From: Leucobacter komagatae
GTDB taxonomy: Bacteria > Actinomycetota > Actinomycetes > Actinomycetales > Microbacteriaceae
Direction of reading: 5' to 3'
DNA: 64,000 bases
Assembly (NCBI RefSeq): GCF_006716085.1
Contig: NZ_VFON01000001.1
Coordinates: 1,922,001 to 1,986,000, forward strand
A program made the position numbers and the translations under genes. The notes under the pieces are model-generated. The model had not been told where the DNA came from, ran no database searches, and saw only the letters and a list, made by a program, of their open reading frames with translations. This document shows positions 48,888 through 58,756 of the stretch, in pieces. How positions within the stretch are numbered: position 1 is the stretch's first letter; each line of letters starts with the position of its first letter.

Positions 48888-50156
48888 ATGACTACCGTAC
48901 GCACCGAGGGCATCGCCTCGATCGAAGAGGCCATCGCAGCAATCAAGGCTGGTCGCCCGGTTATCGTTGCTGACAACGAAGATCGCGAGAACGAAGGCGA
49001 CGTCATCATCTCGGCAGAGCTCGCCTCGGCCGAGTGGATCGCCTGGACCGTGCACCGCTCGTCTGGCCTGCTCTGCGCGCCCATGACGAACGCGATCGCC
49101 GACCAGCTCGACCTCCCGATGATGGTTGAGCGCAACGAAGATGTGCGTGGCACCGCCTACACCGTGACCGTCGACGCGGCGCACGGCGTCACCACCGGCA
49201 TCAGCGCGAGCGACCGCGCGACAACCGCCCGCGCGCTCGCGAACCCCGACGCGGTTCCGACCGACGTCAACCGGCCGGGGCACATCCTGCCCCTGCGCGC
49301 CGTCGACGGCGGGGTACGCGCACGCGATGGCCACACCGAAGCCGCCGTCGAGCTCATGCGCCTCGCGGGGCTGCGCGAGGTCGCGATCATCGCCGAGATC
49401 GTCGCGGAAGACGGCGAAATGATGCGCCTGCCCGGCCTCATCGAGCTCGGCGGGGGCGAGGGCGTTCCCGTCATCACGATCGAGCAGCTGATCGCCTACC
49501 TGAACGAGCACGACCCGGCCGGCACCCCGGCCGAGCAGGGGCACTCGCGCCGAGTCAGCCTGCGGGCCGACACCCTGCTCCCGACCGAGCACGGCGACTT
49601 CCGGGCGCTCGCGTACCGCGACCGCCGCGCGGGTGTCGACCACGTCGCCCTCGTCGCGGCGGGGCCCGACGGCACCATGCCGGGCAAGGGCGCCCTCGTG
49701 CGCGTGCACTCCGAGTGCATCACCGGTGAGGCATTCGGCTCGCTCAAGTGCGAGTGCGGCCCGCAGCTCGACGCCGCGCTCGACCTCATCAATGAGCGCG
49801 GGGGCGTCGTGGTCTACCTGCGCGGCCAGGAGGGGCGCGGCATCGGGCTCGCGAACAAGCTCCGCGCCTACCAGCTGCAGGAGCAGGGCATCGACACGCT
49901 CGACGCGAACCTGCAGCTCGGGCTGCCCGCTGACGCCCGCGACTACACGGCTGCGGCAGACATCCTCGCCGACCTCGGGGTGAGCGACGTTCGCCTGCTG
50001 ACCAACAACCCAGACAAGGTCGCCCAGCTCGAGGCCCACGGGCTGACCGTTGCCGACAGGGTGCCGCTCTTCGTCGGGGTCACTGACCAGAACCGCGGAT
50101 ACCTGCAGGCCAAGCGCGACCGCATGGGGCACCAGCTCCCCGACGGCGAGCTCTAG
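48888..50156 (+). CDS. ribBA: Bifunctional DHBP synthase / GTP cyclohydrolase II
   Basis: 422 residues. The N-terminal half is 3,4-dihydroxy-2-butanone-4-phosphate synthase (VIVADNEDRENEGDVIISAE, and RPGHILPLRA). The C-terminal half is GTP cyclohydrolase II with zinc cysteines in VHSECITGEAFGSLKCECG and the RGQEGRGIGLANKLRAYQ loop. It makes both starting materials for riboflavin. 41 bases separate it from ribE. Confidence 0.96.
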   Translation: MTTVRTEGIASIEEAIAAIKAGRPVIVADNEDRENEGDVIISAELASAEWIAWTVHRSSGLLCAPMTNAIADQLDLPMMVERNEDVRGTAYTVTVDAAHGVTTGISASDRATTARALANPDAVPTDVNRPGHILPLRAVDGGVRARDGHTEAAVELMRLAGLREVAIIAEIVAEDGEMMRLPGLIELGGGEGVPVITIEQLIAYLNEHDPAGTPAEQGHSRRVSLRADTLLPTEHGDFRALAYRDRRAGVDHVALVAAGPDGTMPGKGALVRVHSECITGEAFGSLKCECGPQLDAALDLINERGGVVVYLRGQEGRGIGLANKLRAYQLQEQGIDTLDANLQLGLPADARDYTAAADILADLGVSDVRLLTNNPDKVAQLEAHGLTVADRVPLFVGVTDQNRGYLQAKRDRMGHQLPDGEL

Positions 50157-50201
50157 GCCGCTTCCAACTCCCACGAATCACACGAAGTAAGGACACCAGA
50201 T

Positions 50202-50705
50202 ATGAGCGGCGCAGGAGCCCCCACCCTTGCAGTAGACGCGACCGGAATGCGCGTCGCAATCATCGCTGGCAGCTGGCACACCGAGGTCATGTCGGGCCTC
50301 GTCGCCGGCGCCGAGCAGTCGGTCGCGGCCGCCGGGGCGGAGCACACGCTGTTCCGCGTCGCGGGAGCGTTCGAGCTGCCTGCAGCGGCTCAGGTCGCCC
50401 TGACCCCGGCTACTGAGGGCGGTGGCGGGTTTGACGCCGCAGTGTGCCTCGGCGTGATCATCCGCGGCGGCACCCCGCACTTCGAGTACGTCTCGAGTGC
50501 GGTCACCGACGGCCTCACTCGCGTGCAGCTCGACGCTGGTCGGCCCGTCGGCTTCGGCGTGCTCACAACCGACAACGAGCAGCAGGCGCTCGACCGCTCG
50601 GGCCTGCCCGGCTCGGTCGAGTCGAAGGGCGTCGAGGCGGCCGAGGCCGCGCTGCACCTCGCGGTGACGCAGCGCGCAATCCGCGAGGCGGGCGCCTCTT
50701 CCTAG
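50202..50705 (+). CDS. ribH: 6,7-dimethyl-8-ribityllumazine synthase
   Basis: 167 residues forming the icosahedral or pentameric lumazine synthase. Landmarks: [49 protein letters not shown] (catalytic His) and [17 protein letters not shown]. Last gene of the riboswitch-controlled operon. Confidence 0.95.
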   Translation: MSGAGAPTLAVDATGMRVAIIAGSWHTEVMSGLVAGAEQSVAAAGAEHTLFRVAGAFELPAAAQVALTPATEGGGGFDAAVCLGVIIRGGTPHFEYVSSAVTDGLTRVQLDAGRPVGFGVLTTDNEQQALDRSGLPGSVESKGVEAAEAALHLAVTQRAIREAGASS

Positions 50706-50796
50706 TCACCCGCGCGGCTTCCTAGCCCCGCGCGTCGCCCGAGCCGACCGCGTCGGGCCGCTAGCCACCCGCGCGTCGCCAGACCGGCGCTTCCCT

Positions 50797-50839
50797 GCAA
50801 GACCCCCACTTTCTGACAGTCATTAAGTGGGGGTCTTGC
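50797..50839. terminator. 15-bp hairpin after the riboflavin operon
   Basis: GCAAGACCCCCACTT and its exact complement AAGTGGGGGTCTTGC around 13 bases. The stem is very stable but lacks a T-run, so it may be a terminator aided by other factors or part of a repeat. The 323-base spacer between ribH and the ABC gene holds this and the next element, no gene. Confidence 0.6.
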
Positions 50840-50889
50840 GCGCAAGGGGCTCTGCGGCGGCGGGCGTGGTTCCTGCCCGGCTTTGCCCT

Positions 50890-50971
50890 CCCCAACACCC
50901 CAATTTCTCGAGAACACCTCAAGTTGCCCCAGAAATTGACGTGCGCTCGAGAAATTCGGGTGTTTGCGGGG
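50890..50971. repeat. Palindromic intergenic repeat, copy B
   Basis: Edges CCCCAACAC and GGTGTTTGCGGGG, centre AACACCTCAAGTT - GCCCCAGA - AATTGACGTG; outer arms AATTTCTCGAG and CTCGAGAAATT pair perfectly. Same edges, size and centre as copy A at 19787-19864, with arm sequences changed but still pairing. Confidence 0.65.
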
Positions 50972-51028
50972 TCGGTCGGGAGAGTTTTCTCCCAGCGATC
51001 GCGCACGCTCCGGGGATAGAGTGAGCGG

Positions 51029-53092
51029 GTGCCAGAACCCGTTGCGCAGCAGCCACAGCAGTCCCCGAAATCAGTGTTCGAAGGGACGCAGGGCCCCGGG
51101 GAACAGCAACCCTTGGAGGGTGCGGCGGGCACAGCAGGCACCACGGCGAGGCGTGGAGGCCGCGAGGACCGCGGCGGCCGCGGAGGCCGAGGCGTTCGCG
51201 GCTCCAAGCCCACCGGACCACGGGCCTCGTTCAAGCAGCTACTCCCGTACCTCTTCGAGCAGCGGGGGCTTCTCGCTTTCATCCTCGGGCTGAGCGTCGT
51301 TGGCGCGCTCGTCTCGCTGTCGCAGCCGCTGCTCGTCGGCCAGGTCATCGACCGCGTGCAAAACTCGCAGCCGCTTGGCGCGCTCGTCGCCGTGCTCGTG
51401 GTTGTTGTCATCGCGGGCGCCCTGTTCGACGGCTACCAGCACTACCTCCTGCAGCGCATGGGCGAGGGGGTCGTGCTGCGCTCGCGGCGGCGCCTCATCG
51501 CGAAGATCTTGCACCTGCCGATCTCTGAGTTCGATCGCCGCCGTACTGGAGACCTCGTCTCGCGCGTCGGGTCAGACACCACGCTGCTGCGCGCGGTGCT
51601 CACGCAGGGGCTGGTCGAAGCTGTCGGCGGGGCCCTGCTTTTCGTCGGCGCGCTCGTCGGGATGCTCATCATCGACCCCGTCCTGTTCCTCATCACCTTC
51701 GGCATCATCGGGGTCTCACTCGTCGTTGTCGTGCTGCTCGCCAGCCGAATCCGGCCAGCGGTCGCCCGCGCCCAGGAGAAGGTTGGTGACCTCGCCGCGG
51801 CTGTCGACCGCGCGATCGGGTCGATGCGCACGATCCGCGCCGCCGGCGCCGCCGACCGCGAGCAGGCGGCCATCGAGCAGCAGGCTGAGGAGGCCTACGG
51901 CTTTGGGCTGAAGATCGCCCGGATCTCGGCGCTCATCGTGCCGATCTCGTTCATCGCCCTGCAGGTGTCGCTGCTGTCGGTGCTCGGCTTCGGCGGCTAC
52001 CGCGTCGCCTCGGGCGCCATCGAAGTCAGCCAGCTCGTGACGTTCGTGATCTTCCTCTTCATGATGGTCGCGCCCCTCGGGCAGGCCTTCGGGGCCTTCT
52101 CGGCGGTGAACCAGGCGCTCGGCGCGCTCGGCCGGATCCAGGAGATCGACACGCTCCCGACGGAGACCGAGCACGACGCAGAGCTCTCCCCGACGGGGGC
52201 CATCGTGCCGCTCGCTGAGGCCAGGGCGCCTGAAGCCCCCGCGATCCGCTTCGATGACGTCCGCTTCACGTATCGCTCGGCCGCGCCCGATAGGGTCGAC
52301 GCGCGCGCGTTCGTCGGCGGCAGGTCACGCCGAGACGCAGCAGCGATCCCTGCGGAGGTCGTCGAAACTCCCGTACTGCACGGGGTGTCGTTCGACGTCG
52401 AGCGCGGTACTCGCGCGGCTCTCGTCGGCCCGTCTGGCGCGGGCAAGTCGACGGTGCTCGGGTTGATCGAGCGCTTCTACGATCCTGATTCCGGCGTCGT
52501 CGAGCTGTTCGGCGCCGACCTCCGCTCGCTCGATCGCAACGAACTGCGCGCGCAGTTCGGCTACGTCGAGCAGGATGCCCCCGTGCTCGCGGGCACGCTT
52601 CGCGACAACCTGCTGCTCGCTTCGCCGGCGGCGACCGACGCGGCGTGCGAGCGGGTGCTTCGCGCCGTGAACCTCGGCGGTCTCCTCGACCGCTCAGCCG
52701 AGACGGGTGGGCTCAAAAGTGGGCTCGACGCGCAGGTCGGCGAGAACGGCCTCATGCTCTCGGGCGGCGAGAAGCAGCGGCTCGCGATCGCGCGGGCGCT
52801 GTTGACGGCGCCGCCGATCCTGCTGCTTGACGAATCGACGGCGTCGCTCGACGGGGTGAATGAGCGGCTCATGCGTGAGGCGCTCGACTCCGTCGCGACG
52901 GGGCGCACGCTCATCGTCATCGCGCACCGGCTGTCGACCGTCGTCGATTCAGACAAGATCATCGTCGTCGACGGCGGCCGCGTCATCGGTGAGGGCACGC
53001 ACGCCGAGCTCGTCGCCACCGTGCCGCTCTACCGCGAACTCGCGCAGCATCAGCTGCTCGTGCCGCGGGACGCGGAGGAACACGCGGAGTAA
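51029..53092 (+). CDS. ABC exporter, fused permease-ATPase
   Basis: 687 residues. A disordered N-terminus rich in Gln, Gly and Arg (about 1-65) precedes six membrane helices and an ABC domain with Walker A VGPSGAGKST, signature MLSGGEKQRLAIARA, Walker B ILLLDESTASLD and H-loop VIAHRLST. Between the first strand and Walker A there is an insertion of about 35 residues (around DRVDARAFVGGRSRRD) unusual for the family. Half-transporters of this type export lipids, drugs or peptides as dimers; the substrate is unknown. GTG start is taken with modest confidence. Confidence 0.85.
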   Translation: MPEPVAQQPQQSPKSVFEGTQGPGEQQPLEGAAGTAGTTARRGGREDRGGRGGRGVRGSKPTGPRASFKQLLPYLFEQRGLLAFILGLSVVGALVSLSQPLLVGQVIDRVQNSQPLGALVAVLVVVVIAGALFDGYQHYLLQRMGEGVVLRSRRRLIAKILHLPISEFDRRRTGDLVSRVGSDTTLLRAVLTQGLVEAVGGALLFVGALVGMLIIDPVLFLITFGIIGVSLVVVVLLASRIRPAVARAQEKVGDLAAAVDRAIGSMRTIRAAGAADREQAAIEQQAEEAYGFGLKIARISALIVPISFIALQVSLLSVLGFGGYRVASGAIEVSQLVTFVIFLFMMVAPLGQAFGAFSAVNQALGALGRIQEIDTLPTETEHDAELSPTGAIVPLAEARAPEAPAIRFDDVRFTYRSAAPDRVDARAFVGGRSRRDAAAIPAEVVETPVLHGVSFDVERGTRAALVGPSGAGKSTVLGLIERFYDPDSGVVELFGADLRSLDRNELRAQFGYVEQDAPVLAGTLRDNLLLASPAATDAACERVLRAVNLGGLLDRSAETGGLKSGLDAQVGENGLMLSGGEKQRLAIARALLTAPPILLLDESTASLDGVNERLMREALDSVATGRTLIVIAHRLSTVVDSDKIIVVDGGRVIGEGTHAELVATVPLYRELAQHQLLVPRDAEEHAE

Positions 53093-53198
53093 CGACCTCG
53101 CCGGATCCCCACCCGCCGGGTGTCATGTCACGTACCACGCCCACATATCGGGGATAATCGTCTGAGACTGCCCAGACGAGGACGTACAGGACGACCAG

Positions 53199-53966
53199 AT
53201 GGACGCTGCAGAGCTCACCGCGCGGATCAGAGACCTCATCACGCTTGCCCGCGGCGACGGCGGCACGACCGCGTGCGGCGAGATCGGGCGTCCCGTCACC
53301 TCGCGGGATGAGGGGACCGCGCTCTTCTCCTCGCTGCAGCTCAACGCGCGCGAGTCGGTGAGCGCCCTCGACAACGGGGACTACTGCGGTGACACGACCG
53401 GGCAGAGCGCGTCGCAGGCGATCGCACTCTCGGAGGGGATCAGGTACCGCGTCGTGTACTCGACAAGCATCTTCGAGCACGACGCGCACCTCGAGGCGAC
53501 GCTCGACGCCATCGCGCAGGGCGAAGAGGCCCGTGTCTCCGACCTTGTGCCCTCGCGCCTCGTCATTCGCGACCGCTGCGAGGCGCTCGTCATCGCGAAG
53601 GGCTACCCAAACGTCAGCCCCCTCGGCTTTCACACGACGCACCCGGCGACGGTCGAGTACCTCTGCGGGCTGTTCGACGCGGTGTGGGCCCGCGCCCTTC
53701 CCGTCTCAGCGCCGAGGCTCGACGCGCAGGCGGTTCTCTCCCCCGAGCAGGTGCAGCTGCTGCAGTACCTCGTGCTCGGCAGGACGGATGCGAGCATCGC
53801 CCGCTCCCTCGGTGTGAGCGAGCGTACGGTGCAGCGGCAGGTGCAGGCGATCCAGCACGCGCTCGGCGCGAAGGGCCGGTTCCACCTCGGCGTCTGCATC
53901 GGTGAGTACCTCGCCGGCCACGATAGCCATCAAACGCAGCAGATCGCGGTGCCCGTGACCCCGTAG
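53199..53966 (+). CDS. LuxR-type HTH regulator, collagenase-flanking copy 1
   Basis: 255 residues. The C-terminal 65 are a LuxR/GerE-like helix-turn-helix (LSPEQVQLLQYLVLGRTDAS... then SLGVSERTVQRQVQAIQHAL). The N-terminal 170 residues match no domain I recognise but resemble the protein at 56926-57639: both begin with an (AE)LT-R-L/I helix and contain VIRD/VVRD-type and HTTHPATVEYL/HATHPALVDYL segments. They are therefore paralogues flanking the collagenase gene and may sense the same kind of signal. Confidence 0.75.
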   Translation: MDAAELTARIRDLITLARGDGGTTACGEIGRPVTSRDEGTALFSSLQLNARESVSALDNGDYCGDTTGQSASQAIALSEGIRYRVVYSTSIFEHDAHLEATLDAIAQGEEARVSDLVPSRLVIRDRCEALVIAKGYPNVSPLGFHTTHPATVEYLCGLFDAVWARALPVSAPRLDAQAVLSPEQVQLLQYLVLGRTDASIARSLGVSERTVQRQVQAIQHALGAKGRFHLGVCIGEYLAGHDSHQTQQIAVPVTP

Positions 53967-54038
53967 GGGCACGCGCACCGCGACCTGTTTGCTGCGGCGA
54001 GGCCGCGGTTAGCGGCCCTGAGCCGCGGTTACCGGCGC

Positions 54039-56633
54039 TCAGTAATGAGCGACAACGCTGACATTGTCGAACGCCTCGGCACCGTAGAGGGTGACGTAGT
54101 TCCACCCCGAAGCCGGCCAGTCGAGCACGACCTGCTCGTTGTTGCCAGCGTTCGTCGAGCGACCCTGGTGGTTGTTCTGGCTGGCCCAGCCGCCGCTGCC
54201 GACGTAGAGGTCAGCGTTGCCGGTGCCGCCGCCCGCGGTGATCGTGAGGCGGGGCGTGCCCTCGGGAACCCAGACCATGAGGTAGTCGGAGTCGCCCTCG
54301 CCACCCGAGCGCTCCATCCGACCGCACACCTGGCCGAGCGACCGGGTATCGGGGTCATCGCAGACGGGGATCTCCCAGGTGTTCTCCCCGCCGGTTCCCG
54401 GCCCGGTCTCTTCATCGCCAACGACGGTCACCTTGCGGGTCGCCGAAGCCGTCGCACCATTGTTGTCGGTCACGGTGAGCTTCACCGTGAACTCACCAGC
54501 GGCGGCATAGGTCACGACCGGGCTCTGCTCGGTCGAGGTCTCGCCGTTGCCGAGATCCCACGCCCAACTCGCGATCGAGCCGTCGGCGTCCGTCGACCCG
54601 TCGGTCAGCGTGACCTTCAGGCCTTCGATAGCCGCGGTGAACGCCGCGGTCGGGGGCGTGTTGGTCTCGGGCTGCTCGCCGCCGAGCTCGACCCCGCAGT
54701 TGCCTGCGGCGCACTCGGCGAGGTACCCGGCGAACTCGGCGTCGTACGACGTGCCGATGCTGTTCTTCAGGTAGGCGCGGGCCGCGTTCCAGTCGCCCGA
54801 GCGGTAGTGACCGAGCACGGTCTGCATCTCTGCTGGGTGCTTGTTGAGCATGAAGCTCACCGCGAGGTAGCCCCACCTGTAGATGCGGTCGGTGCCGTGG
54901 TCGTACGTCGTATCGAACAGCTCGCTGAGCTTGTACGTGCCAGCCGCGGCGAGGTTCTGCGCCTCGGTGTACGCGAGGCCGCGGTAATGGTACGAGATGT
55001 ACTCGGCGAAGCCCTCAACCCACCAGATGGTCGGGGTGAGCATGTTCTCACCGAAGTCGCCGTGCATGTTGAAGCGGCCGTCGAGGTAGTGGGTGTACTC
55101 GTGGTTCAGGTTCCAGATCGCGAACGCGGGGCGCAGCCACTCGGCTTCGTACGCAATGAATCGCGCCTGGTTGTTCGCCTGCGACGGGTCGCCCTCGAGG
55201 TACATGCCGCCGTTGTTGGTGTCGATGTCGAACAGGGTGCCGGCGTACGACTGATAGTCGTCGCTCGAGTCGAAGACGACGACCTCGATGTTCGTGTTGA
55301 TGTCGCCTGGGACGGGGCCCGGATCCTTCGCGACGGCGTGGAAATACGCGTCCTGCGCGAGCAGGCTGTTACAGCTCTCGGTGAGCTGGCCCTGCGTCAT
55401 CTCCTGCGCCCGGATGGTGATGCTCGGGCTGCAAACGTGCGAGACGGGAAGCACGAATGCCTCGATCTGCTCTTGCAGGTTGCAGATGCCGTAGTAGCTG
55501 CAGTTGTCGCGGTCGTACCAGTCGGCCATCGTGGCGACGGCGACCCAAAGCGCCGACCCTGGGCCGTCGAGCGAGTTGCCGTCGAGGATCGCCTTGACGT
55601 GTGGCTTCGCTGCGGCCTTCACCTGCGGATCGCCGAGGAACCGGCCGAGCTCGCGGCCAGCGTTCGTCACGAGGTACGCGCGCGGCGTCTGCAGGAGGCC
55701 AGCGTTCGTGACGGTGAAGTTGCGGAGCGTCTGCAGGATCGACGGGTCGGCCGCGACCGCGGTCACGAACGCGGGAACCTGGTGCCCGCGGAAGAGCACG
55801 GTGTAGCTCGCGTTCACGGCGTTCAGCATCCACCACGACGAGTCGTAGCTCGCCTTGTAATCGGTGAGCAGGTGCTTCACCACGAACAGGTACCGGTCGT
55901 TCAGCTCTGCGCTGTCGATCAGCGTGACGGCCTCGGAGAGCGTCTCGCCGTTCGCGTCAGAGACGTCCTTCGAGTGCGGGTTCGCAAAGAAGGTGTCGAG
56001 TGCACCGGTCATTGCGGTGCGGAGCGCGTTCCCGTACGCCGGTACGCTCGCCGAGTTGTAGTACTGCACGTAGTAGCCCGCGCGCAGGAACAGCACGAAC
56101 TGCGCCGCAGAGGTCGAGTTGTTGCCCGGGTAGGTCTCCGAGATCGTGCGCAGCGCGTTCGCGGCGCTCACCATCTTGGCTTCGGAGAAGACCTGGGCGG
56201 CCTGGCTCCCCGTCACCGAGAACAGCGTGTTGATGCAGTCGGTGCTGCTCGCGGCGATGAGGTCTGTGAGCGCCTTGCCAGACGCAGCGGCGAAGTCGGC
56301 CTTCGTGCACTCGGCCTTCGCCGCACGCGCGCCCTGAGCCCGCTGTTTCTCGGAGCCCGCCTGCATCGAGGGGCGGTTGGGCGCCTCCAGCTCGTCGGTC
56401 GCCTCGACGCGCAGCGTCTCGGGGTTCGCCGAGAGCGGCGGGAGCGCTGAGTCTTCGCCGTCACCGTTCGGGTTGAGCAGCCCCGAGATATACGCCGGTG
56501 CCGTCTCGTCGGCGGGCGCCTCTGTCTCGCCCGTCGTACCGAGCGCGGCGGCCGGCGCCGTAAAGGCGAGCCCCGCGCAGACCGCGATGCCGAGGAGCAT
56601 CGTCGCTCCCCGCCGCATCGTTCGTTCTGTCAT
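54039..56633 (-). CDS. Secreted M9-family collagenase-like metalloprotease
   Basis: 864 residues. Signal peptide (cleavage near AFTAPAAA), a collagenase activator/M9 N-terminal region, the zinc site H511-E-Y-T-H515 (WNLNHEYTHYLDGR) with third ligand E540 (WWVEGFAEYIS), then a PKD domain (about 660-750, AFTAAIEGLKVTLTDGSTDADG) and a C-terminal pre-peptidase (PPC) domain that aids collagen binding. These are the domains of microbial collagenases, which cut triple-helical collagen outside the cell. AGAAGGA precedes the ATG. It is flanked by two related LuxR-type genes, divergent from one and convergent with the other. Confidence 0.9.
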   Translation of the reverse strand: MTERTMRRGATMLLGIAVCAGLAFTAPAAALGTTGETEAPADETAPAYISGLLNPNGDGEDSALPPLSANPETLRVEATDELEAPNRPSMQAGSEKQRAQGARAAKAECTKADFAAASGKALTDLIAASSTDCINTLFSVTGSQAAQVFSEAKMVSAANALRTISETYPGNNSTSAAQFVLFLRAGYYVQYYNSASVPAYGNALRTAMTGALDTFFANPHSKDVSDANGETLSEAVTLIDSAELNDRYLFVVKHLLTDYKASYDSSWWMLNAVNASYTVLFRGHQVPAFVTAVAADPSILQTLRNFTVTNAGLLQTPRAYLVTNAGRELGRFLGDPQVKAAAKPHVKAILDGNSLDGPGSALWVAVATMADWYDRDNCSYYGICNLQEQIEAFVLPVSHVCSPSITIRAQEMTQGQLTESCNSLLAQDAYFHAVAKDPGPVPGDINTNIEVVVFDSSDDYQSYAGTLFDIDTNNGGMYLEGDPSQANNQARFIAYEAEWLRPAFAIWNLNHEYTHYLDGRFNMHGDFGENMLTPTIWWVEGFAEYISYHYRGLAYTEAQNLAAAGTYKLSELFDTTYDHGTDRIYRWGYLAVSFMLNKHPAEMQTVLGHYRSGDWNAARAYLKNSIGTSYDAEFAGYLAECAAGNCGVELGGEQPETNTPPTAAFTAAIEGLKVTLTDGSTDADGSIASWAWDLGNGETSTEQSPVVTYAAAGEFTVKLTVTDNNGATASATRKVTVVGDEETGPGTGGENTWEIPVCDDPDTRSLGQVCGRMERSGGEGDSDYLMVWVPEGTPRLTITAGGGTGNADLYVGSGGWASQNNHQGRSTNAGNNEQVVLDWPASGWNYVTLYGAEAFDNVSVVAHY

Positions 56634-56925
56634 TATGTCCTTCTTTCCTGTCGTACTGCGCACGATTGCGCGCGGCAGCGCCGCGGCCTCCCTGCCTCGA
56701 TTCGGGCGCGCCAAAGCATCGCCCCGGCCGTACGCCGAGGCTGCGAAGACTTACCCTGCGGTCAGTGTGGCACAGGGTCAGAAGACCCGCCAAGGTCGGA
56801 AACACGTCACCTCTTGGCGGGGGTGCGCCACGGGCGAGTTGCGGCCGCAACTGCCTAGAATGGAGGCAGGGGCGCACCCGTGGTGGCGCGACGCAGCGCT
56901 CGGGGCCCCGGAAGGACAGCGCACC

Positions 56926-57639
56926 GTGAACGTTGCACAACTCACCAGTCGCCTTGAGGCGCTGCTTCGGGAGGCCAGCGAGGCACCCGGGCCGCGGGAT
57001 GAGAATCCGCTGACGCTCGGCAGCGAGGTTCGCTCGTCCGCGGAGCTCCGCACGCTGTTTGTCGCGCTCGGCGCGCAGGCGAAGCAGACGCTCGACGTGC
57101 TGGGCGCCGCACCGGCAGCGGCATTCGCGCACTGGGATGCGCTGCCACCGCTGCGCGCGGCGAGCCCGGTACGTGTCAGGCGGGTGCTCTCGCCGACCGA
57201 AGACGGCACTCCCTCAGAGGACGCGCTGCGCTTCTCGGAGCTCGCCTCGATGCACCTCGTCGTGCGCGACGGTGCCGAGGCCCTCCTCGCCGTTCCGACG
57301 AGCGCGGAGAACGCGGAGAGCGACGCTGTCCTCGCGATCCATGCGACGCACCCCGCGCTCGTCGACTACCTCATGGTGGTGTTCGAGAGCGCGTGGGCCC
57401 ACGCGCTGCCGCAGGCGCACGCGCTCCCGGGCAGGCTCGGCGACGGGTTTTCGCACGAGGAGCTTGAACTGCTCGACCAACTGCTGCTCGGCCTCACGGA
57501 CTCGAGCATCGCCCGCGCGCTCGGTGTCAGCGTCCGCACCGTGCAGCGGCGCGCGCAGGCGCTCCAGCGCCGCCTGGGCGTGAGCCGCAGGTTTCAGCTC
57601 GGCATGCGGGTCGGGCTCGACGGGTTCCCCGCGCGCTAG
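56926..57639 (+). CDS. LuxR-type HTH regulator, collagenase-flanking copy 2
   Basis: 237 residues. C-terminal helix-turn-helix (LLDQLLLGLTDSSIARALGV, SVRTVQRRAQALQRRLGV) closely matches copy 1 at 53199-53966, and the N-terminal halves share HATHPALVDYL-like and VVRDGAEALL-like segments. GGAAGGA precedes the GTG. It is divergent from the collagenase gene, 292 bases away, so it is the likelier direct regulator. Its stop shares CTAG with the stop of the convergent acyltransferase. Confidence 0.75.
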   Translation: MNVAQLTSRLEALLREASEAPGPRDENPLTLGSEVRSSAELRTLFVALGAQAKQTLDVLGAAPAAAFAHWDALPPLRAASPVRVRRVLSPTEDGTPSEDALRFSELASMHLVVRDGAEALLAVPTSAENAESDAVLAIHATHPALVDYLMVVFESAWAHALPQAHALPGRLGDGFSHEELELLDQLLLGLTDSSIARALGVSVRTVQRRAQALQRRLGVSRRFQLGMRVGLDGFPAR

Positions 57640-58754
57640 CGGGTCGGGGCTTCGCTTCGCCCAAACATCCAGTCGAGCTTCGGTTCGACGATCGGCCGGA
57701 AGACCACCGAGACCGGCTTGGTAGAGAGCAGCACTGCGATACCTGCGGCGATCGCCGTAAGCAGCACGATGCCGAGCCAGCCGAGGGCCCCGATCGAATC
57801 GACGACGCCCGACTCGCGCAGCGCCCACACGACGACCCCGTGCAGCAGGTAGACGTAGAGGGTGCGTGCGCCCCACACTGTCGCGATCGAGTGCTTCCTC
57901 GAGATCACCACGAGCAGGGCGAACGTCATCGCCGCTGCGAGAGCGATGAGGATCGCGCCGACCAGGATCCCGCTCGCGGCGAGCCCAAACCAGCCGCCGG
58001 CGTCGTTCGCATTCCAGCCGCCGATCGGCGCCTTCGCGAACATCCAAGCGTAGCTGTCGCGGTGCGTGAGCCACCGATCGATGCGCCAGAACCCGCGGAA
58101 CCCGCCCGGAAGCAGCGCTACGGCAGCGATCGCCGCGGCGACGCCCGCGAGGAGCGCCCAGGCGCTAACGCGAAGCCCGCGCGACGGCCGCTCAAACCAG
58201 GCCCCCGAGAGCCAGCCCCGCTCGCGCGCGAGCCACGCGCCGACAAAGAAGGGCAGGAACGCGAGCGTACGGGCAGCCGAGAAGTTCACGCCAATGGCGG
58301 GGAGCAGCGGGGCGATGAGCGCGAGCCCCGTCGCGAGCGCGAGCGGGTGCCTAAATCTCGCGATGTAGGGAAGCAGGATCCGCATCGTCGCAAGCGTCAC
58401 CAGGAACCACAGCGTCCAGGCAGGGCTCACCAGGAAGCTCTGACTGAGTTTCTTGCCCTCGACGACGCCGTGCAGCAGCGCCCAAATGCCTTCCCAGGCG
58501 CCCCAGACGACGAGCAACTGCACGGTCGAGGCTATCGCCTTCGGAGTCACCTCCGGCTTCGAAAACAGCCCGGAGAGCGCAATCATCGCGGGCATGTGAA
58601 ACAGGTAGATGTACGCGTACAACCCGAAACCGAGCTCGGTGTCGGTGCGCACCGTCGAGATCAGGTGGCCGATCACGACGAGCACAATAAGCGCAAAACG
58701 CGCGTTGTCCCAGAGGGCGACGCGCGTTTTAGCGGGTGATGCTTGAGTAGCCAG
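57636..58754 (-). CDS. Acyltransferase-3 family membrane protein
   Basis: About 372 residues with ten or so helices, of the acyltransferase-3/OpgC-like family that moves acyl groups onto sugars or glycans. The family N-terminus, an arginine followed by WDNARF...VVIGH, is present only if translation starts at the CTG two bases after the nusG stop. The first conventional start (GTG at 58685) would delete most of that motif. Coupled re-initiation after nusG at a CTG is therefore proposed. The histidine in LVVIGHLI is the usual catalytic residue. Confidence 0.7.
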   Translation of the reverse strand: MATQASPAKTRVALWDNARFALIVLVVIGHLISTVRTDTELGFGLYAYIYLFHMPAMIALSGLFSKPEVTPKAIASTVQLLVVWGAWEGIWALLHGVVEGKKLSQSFLVSPAWTLWFLVTLATMRILLPYIARFRHPLALATGLALIAPLLPAIGVNFSAARTLAFLPFFVGAWLARERGWLSGAWFERPSRGLRVSAWALLAGVAAAIAAVALLPGGFRGFWRIDRWLTHRDSYAWMFAKAPIGGWNANDAGGWFGLAASGILVGAILIALAAAMTFALLVVISRKHSIATVWGARTLYVYLLHGVVVWALRESGVVDSIGALGWLGIVLLTAIAAGIAVLLSTKPVSVVFRPIVEPKLDWMFGRSEAPTR

Positions 58755-58756
58755 GG

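Noticed and set aside
50706..51028. Short frames in the ribH - ABC spacer
   Set aside because: They are created by hairpins and repeat copy B and end in the neighbouring gene; nothing conserved is recognisable.
53199..57639. Collagenase region as a mobile island
   Set aside because: No integrase, transposase, terminal repeat or tRNA is adjacent, and base composition looks like the surroundings.
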